Assembly: GCA_023401595.1 (NCBI GenBank)
Contig: JAEXDQ010000007.1
Coordinates: 62,001 to 126,000, forward strand
Length of the DNA: 64,000 bases
Source: Spirochaetota bacterium
GTDB taxonomy: Bacteria; Spirochaetota; Spirochaetia; Sphaerochaetales; Sphaerochaetaceae
Direction: 5' to 3'
In this document: piece after piece, positions 18,597-27,270 of the stretch
How positions within the stretch are numbered: position 1 is the first letter of the stretch
Layout of the letters: each line of letters starts with the position of its first letter
Notes under the pieces: generated by a model
Databases searched by the model: none
The model's input: only the letters and a program-made list of their open reading frames with translations
Told to the model about the DNA's origin: nothing
Program-made: the position numbers and the translations under genes

Positions 18597-19817
18597 TCAA
18601 AATTGTCTATCAACGTACAATGCCAAGAAGCATTGCACAGTACGGTCAGAAACAGCACACAGTCGCCAAGGGTCATGTCGCCGCAGCTCGCCCCAGCCAC
18701 CGCTGACCTGGAATGCAATGGCAAGGGCTTCGAGGGGAGTCCAGTTTATAGCCACCTGCCAGGAACCGACGAACGCATCCAGGCGAGAACGGACTTGACC
18801 GGAAATTGAGCCAGGTATCTTTTCCCAAGGAGAATACAACTGCATTTGTACATAAGCGAAGTATCCATATTCCACGTCCACTCCATCAGAAGGATTCGGA
18901 AATGATTCTGCAAGAAACTGACCAGAAAGCTGGAACAGACGCCGTCCTTTTGTACGCCAGGAGAAATCAACTCCGGTACTGTAGTAAAGTTCCGGATACT
19001 GGAGTAGCGGCTTGCCGGGAAAGCCATAGGTCAGGACGCAGAACAAGGATGTCTGTACCGGACCAATGGCTGTCGCGACAGAAACCATTCCACCCGATAC
19101 CTCTTGATATCTATATGCTCCTGCGAATTGCATGATGACGGAGGACAAGGAAAACTCGTAGGAGACCGCCGCTCCCCATAGGTTCTCAGAGATTGCGACG
19201 ACGGTAGAAGGCATCAACAACCATACATTGACATGGTGCATGCTTGAAAACGATACGGAATAACGGGTCGCCAGTGAGGGTTCCCGTCGGCCCTGCTCGC
19301 CAAGGGCAAGCAGATTTCCCCGTTTCCAGAAACGGCCGGTCCCCCAATCGCCACGTTGTCTTCCGATCCGAAGGAACGATGAAGTCCCAAAGGAGAAATC
19401 GGCGAACAATTCCATCACCGACAGGTCAAAAGGTTTGCTTACATCAGCGGATTTTGATGGCAAAGCCATTTCCGTATCCGCATGAAACCTGAAGAAAGCG
19501 CCAGAGCGAAAATCCGCATCAAGGGAGACCTGTATTTCCGGAATCATCTTGCCGCGGTAATCAACCAGTATTGTACCGGAAAAACGTCCCGACATGGAAA
19601 ATGAATCAAACAACAATGCATCGGCGACGAAAGGAGTTGCCGAGGAAGGCAGGGAGGCAATCAAAGGCGGGATTTCGGTGGGGGTAGCCGGCACGAAGTT
19701 TTCCATTTCCGTATCCGAAAGGCCGAACTCTGGCAATAACTCGTCCAAGGGGGAGGAAAAGAGGAGAAGCATACTCAAAGTACAGACGAATAGCAATGCA
19801 AGCGTGATTTTTTTCAC
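18597..19817 (-). CDS. Exported beta-barrel-like outer-membrane protein
   Basis: A 406-residue protein that starts with GTG 19817, overlapping the stop of the 52-codon gene (GTGA); AAGGGG lies about 9 bases upstream. The N-terminus (MKKITLALLFVCTLSMLLLFSS) is a signal peptide. The mature part is built of alternating aromatic/polar strands (SVSFSSMHHVNVWLLM, YFAYVQMQLYSPW, VAINWTPLEALAIAFQVS) and ends in phenylalanine (DRQF), the usual last residue of barrels inserted by BamA. No named family is recognised; it resembles DUF1302-like or treponemal barrel proteins only in style. Placement between a LolA-like protein and the ATPase suggests it is the outer-membrane part or the client of this exporter. 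Confidence 0.72.
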   Translation of the reverse strand: MKKITLALLFVCTLSMLLLFSSPLDELLPEFGLSDTEMENFVPATPTEIPPLIASLPSSATPFVADALLFDSFSMSGRFSGTILVDYRGKMIPEIQVSLDADFRSGAFFRFHADTEMALPSKSADVSKPFDLSVMELFADFSFGTSSFLRIGRQRGDWGTGRFWKRGNLLALGEQGRREPSLATRYSVSFSSMHHVNVWLLMPSTVVAISENLWGAAVSYEFSLSSVIMQFAGAYRYQEVSGGMVSVATAIGPVQTSLFCVLTYGFPGKPLLQYPELYYSTGVDFSWRTKGRRLFQLSGQFLAESFPNPSDGVDVEYGYFAYVQMQLYSPWEKIPGSISGQVRSRLDAFVGSWQVAINWTPLEALAIAFQVSGGWGELRRHDPWRLCAVSDRTVQCFLALYVDRQF

Positions 19818-19972
19818 TGCGGCAGTCCCCTTCCCGTCCCCGGCAACAACAACGTTCCTGTAGCCAGATGGTTACTGGATAGAGAAAAAAACGACAGGGC
19901 AAACACGACGGAAAGGAATGGAGCCAAGAACTTCCACCCCCAACGCAACTGTTTCCGCCATTCATCTTTCAT
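19814..19972 (-). CDS. 52-residue single-pass membrane peptide, coupled on both sides
   Basis: This small gene reads M-K-D-E-W-R-K-Q at its start, has a hydrophobic stretch at residues ~17-34 (LAPFLSVVFALSFFSLSS) and ends GRGLPQ. The charge pattern (basic before the helix) predicts the N-terminus inside. Its ATG overlaps the stop of the LolA-like gene in ATGA, and its stop overlaps the GTG of the barrel gene in GTGA, so all three are likely co-translated. A chance ORF would not be expected to fit both overlaps exactly. No family is recognised; a helper or anchor subunit of the exporter is the inference. Confidence 0.65.
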   Translation of the reverse strand: MKDEWRKQLRWGWKFLAPFLSVVFALSFFSLSSNHLATGTLLLPGTGRGLPQ

Positions 19973-20730
19973 CGACACACCCGTTCCACATATGCCTTGG
20001 TGAAATAGTCGTCCGGGACATCCTCTTCGCGGATATCGACGAGTTGCTCCATCCAGAGGACGTTAGGTTGGAGATACGACCAAGTTTTTGTCAATGACGG
20101 GTAATATGCTCCGGATGAAAGCCGGACATAGGAGAGTATCTCCATACGGCTCAAACGCGTCCTGCGTTCATTGAACCGATCGACCAAGAGCTGAAGTCCG
20201 GTTGAGACATCAAGCCATATTTCAAGAATCATGGACACTTGTTTGTCATGAATCCTGACCATGCGAGCCTCATGTCCATTGCAGACACCATGATAGTATC
20301 CGGTGATTTCCTGTTTCGTCTCGTCGCCGGACAAGAGGCTTCCAAGTTCGTTACTGACGTCAATGGTAAGAGTGAAGGATCGTTTTACCGGATTATAGGT
20401 CCATATGTTCTTCCCGACAATCAAACGCCCGGTTCCCCTCTGCGATTCCGGCTTCATGGTGAAAGACAGTGTTTTATTTTCTTTCCCCCCTGCAATCATT
20501 TCCAGATTTTGCGTTATTTCCTTCTGCTCGTCCGTATCGTTCCAGCCCTCACGCAAGACGACTATGTCTATCGACCGCCGGGTCATGTCGAAATAGGTCT
20601 GGAGTTCCTGTAAAGCGGTGGCTTTGGTTTCCGAGTCCATAGGAAACTCTTGGGAAACGCTTGTCGTATCAGCCCATAGCTGTGTTGAAAGGATCAAACA
20701 GGCGACAATGAACAATATGTGTTTTTTCAT
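19969..20730 (-). CDS. LolA-like outer-membrane lipoprotein-sorting protein
   Basis: A 253-residue exported protein. MKKHILFIVACLILSTQLWA is a signal peptide with cleavage near ADT. The body has the curved-sheet pattern of the LolA/LolB-like fold (SFTMKPESQRGTGRLIVGKNIWTYNP, SFTLTIDVS, EIWLDVSTGLQLLVDRF). It belongs to the family named outer membrane lipoprotein-sorting protein, which often accompanies MMPL or FtsX-like exporters and is expected to carry a lipid or lipoprotein across the periplasm. AAGGAG is 8 bases before ATG 20730. It begins 10 bp after the second permease and overlaps the small membrane gene by ATGA. Confidence 0.85.
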   Translation of the reverse strand: MKKHILFIVACLILSTQLWADTTSVSQEFPMDSETKATALQELQTYFDMTRRSIDIVVLREGWNDTDEQKEITQNLEMIAGGKENKTLSFTMKPESQRGTGRLIVGKNIWTYNPVKRSFTLTIDVSNELGSLLSGDETKQEITGYYHGVCNGHEARMVRIHDKQVSMILEIWLDVSTGLQLLVDRFNERRTRLSRMEILSYVRLSSGAYYPSLTKTWSYLQPNVLWMEQLVDIREEDVPDDYFTKAYVERVCR

Positions 20731-20740
20731 TGGAGTCTCC

Positions 20741-22135
20741 TTATCCAGCCTCGGCCAAAGCCTGCACAGGAGATTTCCTGAGCAACGGAAGCAAGACTGG
20801 CAATGTGCCAAGCAAGGGAATCACCAATATAGCGGTGCCACAGACAAGGGGCAGCCACCACGGAGGGGAAAATATGTAATGGCCCTCTCTTCCCAATAGC
20901 TGAACATACATGTCGCTCGGAAAAACTGTCGCCTTGAAGTAGAGGGCGGCTCCAATCTGCGCGAAGACACCAAGGAACAAGACAATGGAGGAAAGAATCA
21001 GATGCTCTTGGGCGACTATCCAGAACACCCGGCTTTTGCGGGCTCCGATGATCCTGCAGGTAGCTAGTTCCCCGCAACGCAGGTCAAGGCTGATATACAT
21101 GGTCACGAATACGGAAAGGGCGACCAACCCGAAAAGCAGGAATCCCGCTAGTGAAAGCTGGCGCTGGATTTCAAGGACTTCGTTAACATTCCGGAAGAAT
21201 CTGGCGAAATTGTCAGTCGTGAATTTCAACGAACCATCCAACCCTGCCCGGACATCCGGCATCATGAACCGGATGCCATCCATCGAGATTGTTTCGACTC
21301 TGTTGATAGGAAGCGTCTTGAAATATCCTTTCTCAGAAACCGGGGCTATTGTCTCCAATGCCCGTACAACGTTCGCATACGGGGGAGCCGACTTGAACAA
21401 TAACGATAGCTCTGAGCAGTAGGACTCATCTTGCACCCCCAAGACCTTTCTGGCGGTCGCAGGCGAGGTCTTTACACTGAAAGGAGAAACAAGTAGATAG
21501 GGCGCATCCATTTCAATTTTCAGTTCCGCCGAACCTTTGTTCGTAAGCATCAGAATATCACCATGGGACATTGAGATATTGAGCAATACGTTCGGAGTAC
21601 ACTGCACGATATTGTCGGGGATCAAAGAATCGGAGACGAGCGTCACGTTGAAGGACTTCGGCCCACCAACCCTTGCGGGCATGGTCTTTCTTGTGGATGT
21701 TCCGCTTGATTTGGCCTGTCCGACATCCTCAAGGGTCTGGACGAACGACCCTCCTGCCAAGGTGTCGGCTTCCCCAAAAAAATCAGGAAGGACTGCGTTG
21801 ACCATGGTCGTCATGTTGACTACTCGTGCGTTGCCTTCGTAGATGCGGTCGAAACCGATATAGTTCAGGGGGAAGCGTTCTTTCATAACTGCATCGATCT
21901 GCGCCTCAAGTTCCCGAGAAATATTGGAATGGGGATTTTCCGGCGTGTAGGCGGATACGACGAAATAGCCTCCGAACATGTCCGCCATGTTCTGGACGCT
22001 GGAATCTGCCGCGCCGTTCGTCAGGCCGACGCCCACCACGGGAAGCACATAGCATACAAACAACAATACACCTGTACAGATATGGAATCTCCAATGATTC
22101 CAAAGATTCTTCCAGGCAAGCAACAACATGTTCAT
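20741..22135 (-). CDS. FtsX/MacB-like ABC transporter permease (second)
   Basis: A 464-residue permease. One N-terminal helix (residues ~15-36) is followed by a large ~280-residue periplasmic domain, then three C-terminal helices (QLSLAGFLLFGLVALSVFVTMY, ILSSIVLFLGVFAQIGAALYF, LVCGTAILVIPLLGTLPVLL), the FtsX/MacB layout. The cytoplasmic motif ELATCRIIGARKSRV is the coupling site to the ATPase, and the end RKSPVQALAEAG is the typical last motif of these permeases. ATG 22135 overlaps the upstream stop (ATGA), with GGGAG upstream. The frame is open to 22504 only because the first permease lies in another frame. Confidence 0.88.
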   Translation of the reverse strand: MNMLLLAWKNLWNHWRFHICTGVLLFVCYVLPVVGVGLTNGAADSSVQNMADMFGGYFVVSAYTPENPHSNISRELEAQIDAVMKERFPLNYIGFDRIYEGNARVVNMTTMVNAVLPDFFGEADTLAGGSFVQTLEDVGQAKSSGTSTRKTMPARVGGPKSFNVTLVSDSLIPDNIVQCTPNVLLNISMSHGDILMLTNKGSAELKIEMDAPYLLVSPFSVKTSPATARKVLGVQDESYCSELSLLFKSAPPYANVVRALETIAPVSEKGYFKTLPINRVETISMDGIRFMMPDVRAGLDGSLKFTTDNFARFFRNVNEVLEIQRQLSLAGFLLFGLVALSVFVTMYISLDLRCGELATCRIIGARKSRVFWIVAQEHLILSSIVLFLGVFAQIGAALYFKATVFPSDMYVQLLGREGHYIFSPPWWLPLVCGTAILVIPLLGTLPVLLPLLRKSPVQALAEAG

Positions 22136-23571
22136 CTGAGCAACTCCCCCTTCGTCAACGCTTGCATCGGGGAGACCCTGACAACGAGAAACAAAGAGAG
22201 CAGTATCATGGTTCCGGACAACGCCAGCAACGCACCGAGACCGATCAACGGTATCCAGAGGCTGAAGAATACCATATCCGTTTTCAGCCATTCTCCGAAT
22301 GTCCCTATTCCCCATCCAATGGCATACCCAAGCATTCCCGTGGGAAACAGGTAGCAAGATACTTGGAGGGAGATGTATCGCCCCAGCCAACCCTTGCGGC
22401 AACCCAGTAGGCGGCAGACGCCGTAGACCTTGGTTTCCTTGAAATACAGCAGGTACTGGAGTTCGCCCAGGATCAGCAGGGTGATGACCCCGACCGCAAT
22501 GCAAACATTCATGATCCTCTCTTGCCCGGCTTTCATTTCAACCAGATATGAATGCGAGGCCTCCATCACCTTTTCAGAACGGAGCGCGACCGTGTAGTTG
22601 CCATCCCCGATCATCCGCCCTTTGTCAATCGTTGGGAGGAACTCCTGGATATCTTGAACCGCGGCGTCCACGTCCGTACCGGGCTTCACCCTCACGCAAA
22701 GCTGATGCCATTGGACGGAGGCGTCCACATAGCCGGAACGGGAGATGCGCAATGTATCCAGATTGATCTTGTCCAGACCATCCAACCCGGAATCCCCTTT
22801 CACCCGCTGGCCAGAGTTGTATCCGAGCAAGGTGAGGAAATTCAGGCAGTCCATGTATACGGTTCCTTCCCGGCGTCTTGGAAAATCCCAAACCATATTG
22901 GTATAGGGGATCTCTCCGAGGTATGGAACCTCTATTTCCCTGTCCCCGCCGATTTCGCCGCTGTAAGAGATTTTCAGGAAAGTTCCTACGGACAGTTCCT
23001 TGCCCGTCAATTCCTCGACCGTCTTTTTCAAATCGGATGACATGACGATTCCTTCGCCATCCTGAGGAATCGCTATGCTCTTTCCGTACTTCCCCAGCGC
23101 CTTGTTGAAGCCAAGGTATGAAGATAGGTTGACGCCGACTATCTCACAGGAGATAGAGTACCCTTCCTGCTGCAGCTCGACCCAGAAAAAACTCTGGTCA
23201 AAAATCTTGATCGTCCGGGGTTCAAGGTCCAGGCACCAGGGACGGGACGCCACCCATTCCGCCAGCTTGTCGTATTCGGGAAGGAACCACTGCCGGATAT
23301 TCTGCGGACCGACGATCATCATTCCGTCCGTCTGATGCCCCAACAACGACATATCGATACCTATAGGCTTATCCACCACAGAGGATTGCGTCTGGATGAT
23401 TATCTCCCCGAAAGGCCGGTCTGACGCATCAGCGAACTGGGTTACTCCCAAGACGGAGGTGCTCACGGCCCAGCCAAGGACGATGCAGGCTGTGAGAATC
23501 GTACAGAGGGTCGCCGCGGTGACGACTCTCTGTGATTCCATTTGTCGCAGAACGAGTCTGAATCGGGTCAT
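22132..23571 (-). CDS. FtsX/MacB-like ABC transporter permease (first)
   Basis: A 479-residue permease with the same layout: an N-terminal helix (VVTAATLCTILTACIVLGWAVS), a periplasmic domain of about 310 residues, and three C-terminal helices starting at NVCIAVGVITLLILGELQYLL. The coupling segment is TKVYGVCRLLGCRKGWLGR, and the end VRVSPMQALTKGELLR mirrors the second permease. The pair would form a heterodimer like LolC/LolE or YknZ-type systems. It is the first gene of the operon, divergent from the membrane LuxR-type regulator across a 211-bp gap. Confidence 0.88.
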   Translation of the reverse strand: MTRFRLVLRQMESQRVVTAATLCTILTACIVLGWAVSTSVLGVTQFADASDRPFGEIIIQTQSSVVDKPIGIDMSLLGHQTDGMMIVGPQNIRQWFLPEYDKLAEWVASRPWCLDLEPRTIKIFDQSFFWVELQQEGYSISCEIVGVNLSSYLGFNKALGKYGKSIAIPQDGEGIVMSSDLKKTVEELTGKELSVGTFLKISYSGEIGGDREIEVPYLGEIPYTNMVWDFPRRREGTVYMDCLNFLTLLGYNSGQRVKGDSGLDGLDKINLDTLRISRSGYVDASVQWHQLCVRVKPGTDVDAAVQDIQEFLPTIDKGRMIGDGNYTVALRSEKVMEASHSYLVEMKAGQERIMNVCIAVGVITLLILGELQYLLYFKETKVYGVCRLLGCRKGWLGRYISLQVSCYLFPTGMLGYAIGWGIGTFGEWLKTDMVFFSLWIPLIGLGALLALSGTMILLSLFLVVRVSPMQALTKGELLR

Positions 23572-23782
23572 CTACTTCAGGGAGTCCCCGGATACCGAAT
23601 GGAAGCATCAAATTCTTGCATGGATATTCCTCGCTTATGGTTCACTCTGTCCCGATAGTTGTCCATTTGTCACGAAAACTTTGGTTTTTCGGATAGGATA
23701 GATAGAAAAAGACCTCTGGAAACAATAAGAAAGGTTATATAATGAGTCAGGTTCTATAAATTAGTGATTGGAGACTGGCGCT

Positions 23783-24697
23783 ATGAGAAAAGACATCAAA
23801 AACTCTTCCGAGTTCTCATCCCAGAGAACAATCGGAACAATATATATCGCAATAGAAATCTATGCCACATTTTCCATTCTCATTTCTGCCAGCCATCAAG
23901 TTTTTCCAAAACCGGTCTATACGTATCCAATGTTCTGGTTACCAGTCGTCATGTTGCTGTGCCTGACGGCTGTTTCCTATGTCAACACACGACCCGCGCG
24001 ATTGATATTTTCACTTTCCTTCCTCCTCTTCGGACTTGCGAGCATATATCATGTACGCGCCGATATTTTCCAAGGATGGGGTTTCATACTCACTTCCTTT
24101 TTCATGCTCAAGCGATATGGTTTTCTTGAGCGGCATCCTGTTCCGAAAATTCTATTACTCACAGCTCTCATATGTATTACAGTCGAATTCTGGCATATAA
24201 AATATAGGGACAGATATCGGTATGTCCCCGTACTATCAACATTGGAAGTGTGTTTCTTTTTTCTTGTCATAGTCTTATTCCTCTGCATTCTCTATAAAGA
24301 AGAAACCCAAGCCTTTCTGTTTGGAAAGAAAGCCCTCACAGATGAACGAACCAAGCTTCAGAAAGAAAAAGAAATTCTGGAGGAACAGATTAAAGCTATA
24401 GAGTCGACCATGCTGCAAGGCTCCCAGAGAGCAGATATCCTGGCTCGATACTGGAATCTCGATAATACCCATACAGATGTCCTACGCCAGTTCCTGTCAA
24501 ATGCAGGACAGATATCCAACAAGGAAATCGCATTTCAACTCAAGGTATCCGAACAGGTGGTCAAGAATAAGATGTATAAGCTGTTCATATTAGCGAAGGT
24601 CTCTTCACGCATGGGATTCTTCAACGCATGTACCATACTCTCCACGAATCTTTCCCGAGAAACCAATCCGACTACTTTGGAGAGCAAGCCGGACTGA
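23783..24697 (+). CDS. Membrane-bound LuxR-like transcriptional regulator
   Basis: A 304-residue protein in three parts. Residues ~15-180 contain six hydrophobic helices (for example MFWLPVVMLLCLTAVSYV and LEVCFFFLVIVLFLCILY). Residues ~190-225 form a coiled coil (TKLQKEKEILEEQIKAIEST). The last ~80 residues carry a LuxR-like helix-turn-helix (GQISNKEIAFQLKVSEQVVKNK). It resembles one-component regulators that sense a signal in the membrane and bind DNA directly. ATG 23783 is preferred to TTG 23768. TATAAT at 23738-23743 may be its -10. It is divergent from the ABC exporter operon, its likely target. Confidence 0.75.
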   Translation: MRKDIKNSSEFSSQRTIGTIYIAIEIYATFSILISASHQVFPKPVYTYPMFWLPVVMLLCLTAVSYVNTRPARLIFSLSFLLFGLASIYHVRADIFQGWGFILTSFFMLKRYGFLERHPVPKILLLTALICITVEFWHIKYRDRYRYVPVLSTLEVCFFFLVIVLFLCILYKEETQAFLFGKKALTDERTKLQKEKEILEEQIKAIESTMLQGSQRADILARYWNLDNTHTDVLRQFLSNAGQISNKEIAFQLKVSEQVVKNKMYKLFILAKVSSRMGFFNACTILSTNLSRETNPTTLESKPD

Positions 24698-24872
24698 ATT
24701 CGGATGAATTCAGGACAAGGGGTTATCAGTATTGGTTGGTAATGATTCCTTACAAACATGGCGCTACAATATGCCGCCCCCTTACGACAACACAAATGAC
24801 AATATGCATGTTTTTATCTTTGTGCTTGCATTATAATGAATTGCTTATATTGATAAGGAATACTTACTAAAT

Positions 24873-26258
24873 TTATTTCATCTGGGAGCAAGCAGTCAAC
24901 GCATCCTTTACCGTATTGCACCGACATACGGCCAACCGTTTGCCCGTCACCATGGACTTGGGAAGCAGCAGACGCCGGAACCCCATGTCGGAAGCAGCCT
25001 TTTCACGTTTGTCTCCAAAACCGACAGACCGGACTTCCCCTGCGAGGCTGAGTTCGCCAAAGCTTACCAGCTTGTCCGGAAGGCTTTTGCCGGAAGCGGC
25101 GGACCACAGGGCCAGAGCAAGTGGAAGCTCGATTGAAACCTCAGACAGCTTCATCCCTCCCGCGACGTTCACATAGATGTCCTGGTCGTTCAGACGGACC
25201 GAAGCATGCCGTTCCAGAACCGCGGCCACGCGGGTGACACGGGCGGTGTCTATACGGTCGGAATAGACACGGGAGAACCCTCCCTTCGCAGGCACGCAGA
25301 GGGCCTGTATCTCAACAAGGAACGTCCTGGAACCTTCCACTACGGCGGTATATGCGATACCAGGCGGGATATCCCCTTCCGACCGTTCCGAAATAAAGAA
25401 ACCCGCGGGATCCTGCACCGCCTCCAGCCCTGCGGAGGTCATAAGGAATATGCCTATTTCATCGACCGAACCGAAGCGGTTCTTTGCGGCGCGGATCAAC
25501 CTGACGCCAGTTCCGGCCTGATCGAAATAGAGGACGGTATCGACCATATGTTCAATCACCTTAGGGCCGGCGAGAACACCCTCTTTTGTGACATGTCCGA
25601 CGAGGAACAATGCCACGCCAAGTTGCTTAGCCTGACTAATCAACTCCATACTGCAACATCTGATCTGATTCACAGAACCCGCTACGGAAGCGATGTCGGA
25701 AGAAGTAAGCGTCTGCAAGGAATCGACGACGACCACAGCCGGCTTTTCATCCTGCATTACCCGAGAAATCTCCTCCAAACGTGTATCGCAGAAGATGGTG
25801 ATGACGTCGAGGGCAAGTCCTAGTCGTTCAGCGCGCAAACGCACCTGCCCAGGAGATTCCTCACCGGAAATATAGAGGACTTTCCGTTTCGACGTTCCGC
25901 CGCCGCACTGAGCAAGCACCTGCAACATGAGCGTCGATTTTCCAATACCAGGTTCGCCACCCAACAGGATGGAGCTGCCCCGCATCACACCGCCGCCCAG
26001 CACACGATCAAGTTCAGTAATCCCGGTTTCAAAACGGAACTCAGGCTCCACTACGACCTTAGCCAAAGACCGGGGTTTTTCAACCGCTTCGGTTCCTGAG
26101 GTCGAAGACGGAGAGGCTTTCCCTCCCTTCTTCGAAGCCTGACGAACCGTTTCTTCGGTAAAAGAATTCCACGACCCGCAATCGGGACAGCGGCCGAGCC
26201 ATTTCGACTCGATTCGTCCACATTGCGTGCAGACGAATCGGGTAACGAGTTCCTTCAT
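24873..26258 (-). CDS. radA: DNA repair protein RadA
   Basis: RadA (Sms) is a RecA-like, DnaB-like branch-migration ATPase in homologous recombination. The 461-residue protein has the N-terminal C4 zinc finger (CTQC..CPDC, residues ~9-28), Walker A GGEPGIGKST, the RadA-specific KNRFGS motif, and a Lon-protease-like C-terminal domain (VNVAGGMKLSEVSIELPLALAL). ATG 26258 is preferred, with AGAGG upstream; a TTG at 26267 is in frame. It is 32 bp downstream of the dual immunophilin on the same strand. The 175 bp to the convergent regulator show no clear terminator. Confidence 0.96.
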   Translation of the reverse strand: MKELVTRFVCTQCGRIESKWLGRCPDCGSWNSFTEETVRQASKKGGKASPSSTSGTEAVEKPRSLAKVVVEPEFRFETGITELDRVLGGGVMRGSSILLGGEPGIGKSTLMLQVLAQCGGGTSKRKVLYISGEESPGQVRLRAERLGLALDVITIFCDTRLEEISRVMQDEKPAVVVVDSLQTLTSSDIASVAGSVNQIRCCSMELISQAKQLGVALFLVGHVTKEGVLAGPKVIEHMVDTVLYFDQAGTGVRLIRAAKNRFGSVDEIGIFLMTSAGLEAVQDPAGFFISERSEGDIPPGIAYTAVVEGSRTFLVEIQALCVPAKGGFSRVYSDRIDTARVTRVAAVLERHASVRLNDQDIYVNVAGGMKLSEVSIELPLALALWSAASGKSLPDKLVSFGELSLAGEVRSVGFGDKREKAASDMGFRRLLLPKSMVTGKRLAVCRCNTVKDALTACSQMK

Positions 26259-26290
26259 ACCAGACAACCTCTTGCAATACAGATAAGAAA

Positions 26291-27235
26291 CTAAAAACTA
26301 ATCAACTCTACATCAAAAATGAGGTAGGAGTTCGGCGGAATCAGACCTGGATAGCCATGTACGCCATATCCAAGTTCAGGCGGAATAATCAAGGTGCGCT
26401 TCTCGCCCTTCTTCATTTGCTGAAGAGCCTCGTTCCAACCTTCAATCACCTGGCCGATAGCGAACTGAGCGGGAGACCCACGATGCACGGAGCTATCGAA
26501 CATGCGTCCGTCCATCAACGTCCCGGTATAATGTACCGTAACAAGCTGACCATACTTGGGACTCTTCGCACCCTTTCCTTCCTTGAGAACGACGTATCGC
26601 AACCCTGATGGCGTTTTTATGGCATCCGGCCAACGATTATTGATTTCAGCCTCGACAGAAGCCTGTGCGGCAGCCTCGCGTTCTTTAGCGATTTTTTCAG
26701 CCTGTTCGACAAGTTTTCCAAAAATCTCGCGGTCAACGATGAAAGCCTCGGCATCCTGGCCAATGCGGACAATCTCAACGCTATCGATCGTATCATCCTG
26801 TTCAATGGCATTCACGACGTCCAGTCCTTCGACGACATGTCCGAACACGGAATGCTTGCCGTCCAGCCAGGGGGTCGCGACATGGGTGATAAAGAACTGA
26901 CTGCCATTGGTCCCAGGGCCCGCATTCGCCATGGAAAGGACGCCTGGTCCCGTATGCTTCAGGGAATCGTCAAACTCATCGGGAAAACAATATCCGGGGC
27001 CACCGGTACCGTTCCCTTTCGGGCACCCGCCTTGAATCATGAAATCCTTGATCACACGGTGGAACTTCAACCCATCGTAATAGGGTTTTCCGTCATCTTT
27101 CAAATTCAAAGCCCCTTCCGCCAGACCAACGAAATTCGCCACGGTCATAGGGACTTTCTTATATTCCAGGGTCAGTACAATGTCGCCTTTACTGGTATGG
27201 AGGATGGCATACAGCCCATCATTATGTCCTTTCAT
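26291..27235 (-). CDS. Dual immunophilin: cyclophilin-FKBP fusion peptidyl-prolyl isomerase
   Basis: A 314-residue fusion of two unrelated prolyl isomerases. Residues ~5-160 are a cyclophilin (FHRVIKDFMIQGG, NGSQFFIT, WLDGKHSVFGHVVEG, including the catalytic Arg). Residues ~165-205 are a helical linker. Residues ~205-314 are an FKBP domain (VTVHYTGTLMDGRMFDSS, QVIEGWNEAL, IPPELGYG). No signal peptide is seen, so it is cytosolic. This order (cyclophilin first) is the CFBP type described from Treponema and a few Bacteroidetes; the reverse order occurs in apicomplexans. AGGAAG precedes the ATG. It sits 35 bp after parB and may share its transcript. Confidence 0.93.
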   Translation of the reverse strand: MKGHNDGLYAILHTSKGDIVLTLEYKKVPMTVANFVGLAEGALNLKDDGKPYYDGLKFHRVIKDFMIQGGCPKGNGTGGPGYCFPDEFDDSLKHTGPGVLSMANAGPGTNGSQFFITHVATPWLDGKHSVFGHVVEGLDVVNAIEQDDTIDSVEIVRIGQDAEAFIVDREIFGKLVEQAEKIAKEREAAAQASVEAEINNRWPDAIKTPSGLRYVVLKEGKGAKSPKYGQLVTVHYTGTLMDGRMFDSSVHRGSPAQFAIGQVIEGWNEALQQMKKGEKRTLIIPPELGYGVHGYPGLIPPNSYLIFDVELISF

Positions 27236-27270
27236 AGTAGTTACTTCCTAAGTATATATTATATAACAAA

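Noticed and set aside
24648..24663. parS-like word (tctttcccgagaaacc) at the end of the LuxR-like gene, translated LSRET
   Set aside because: Four of sixteen bases differ from the consensus and the central CACGTG is lost.
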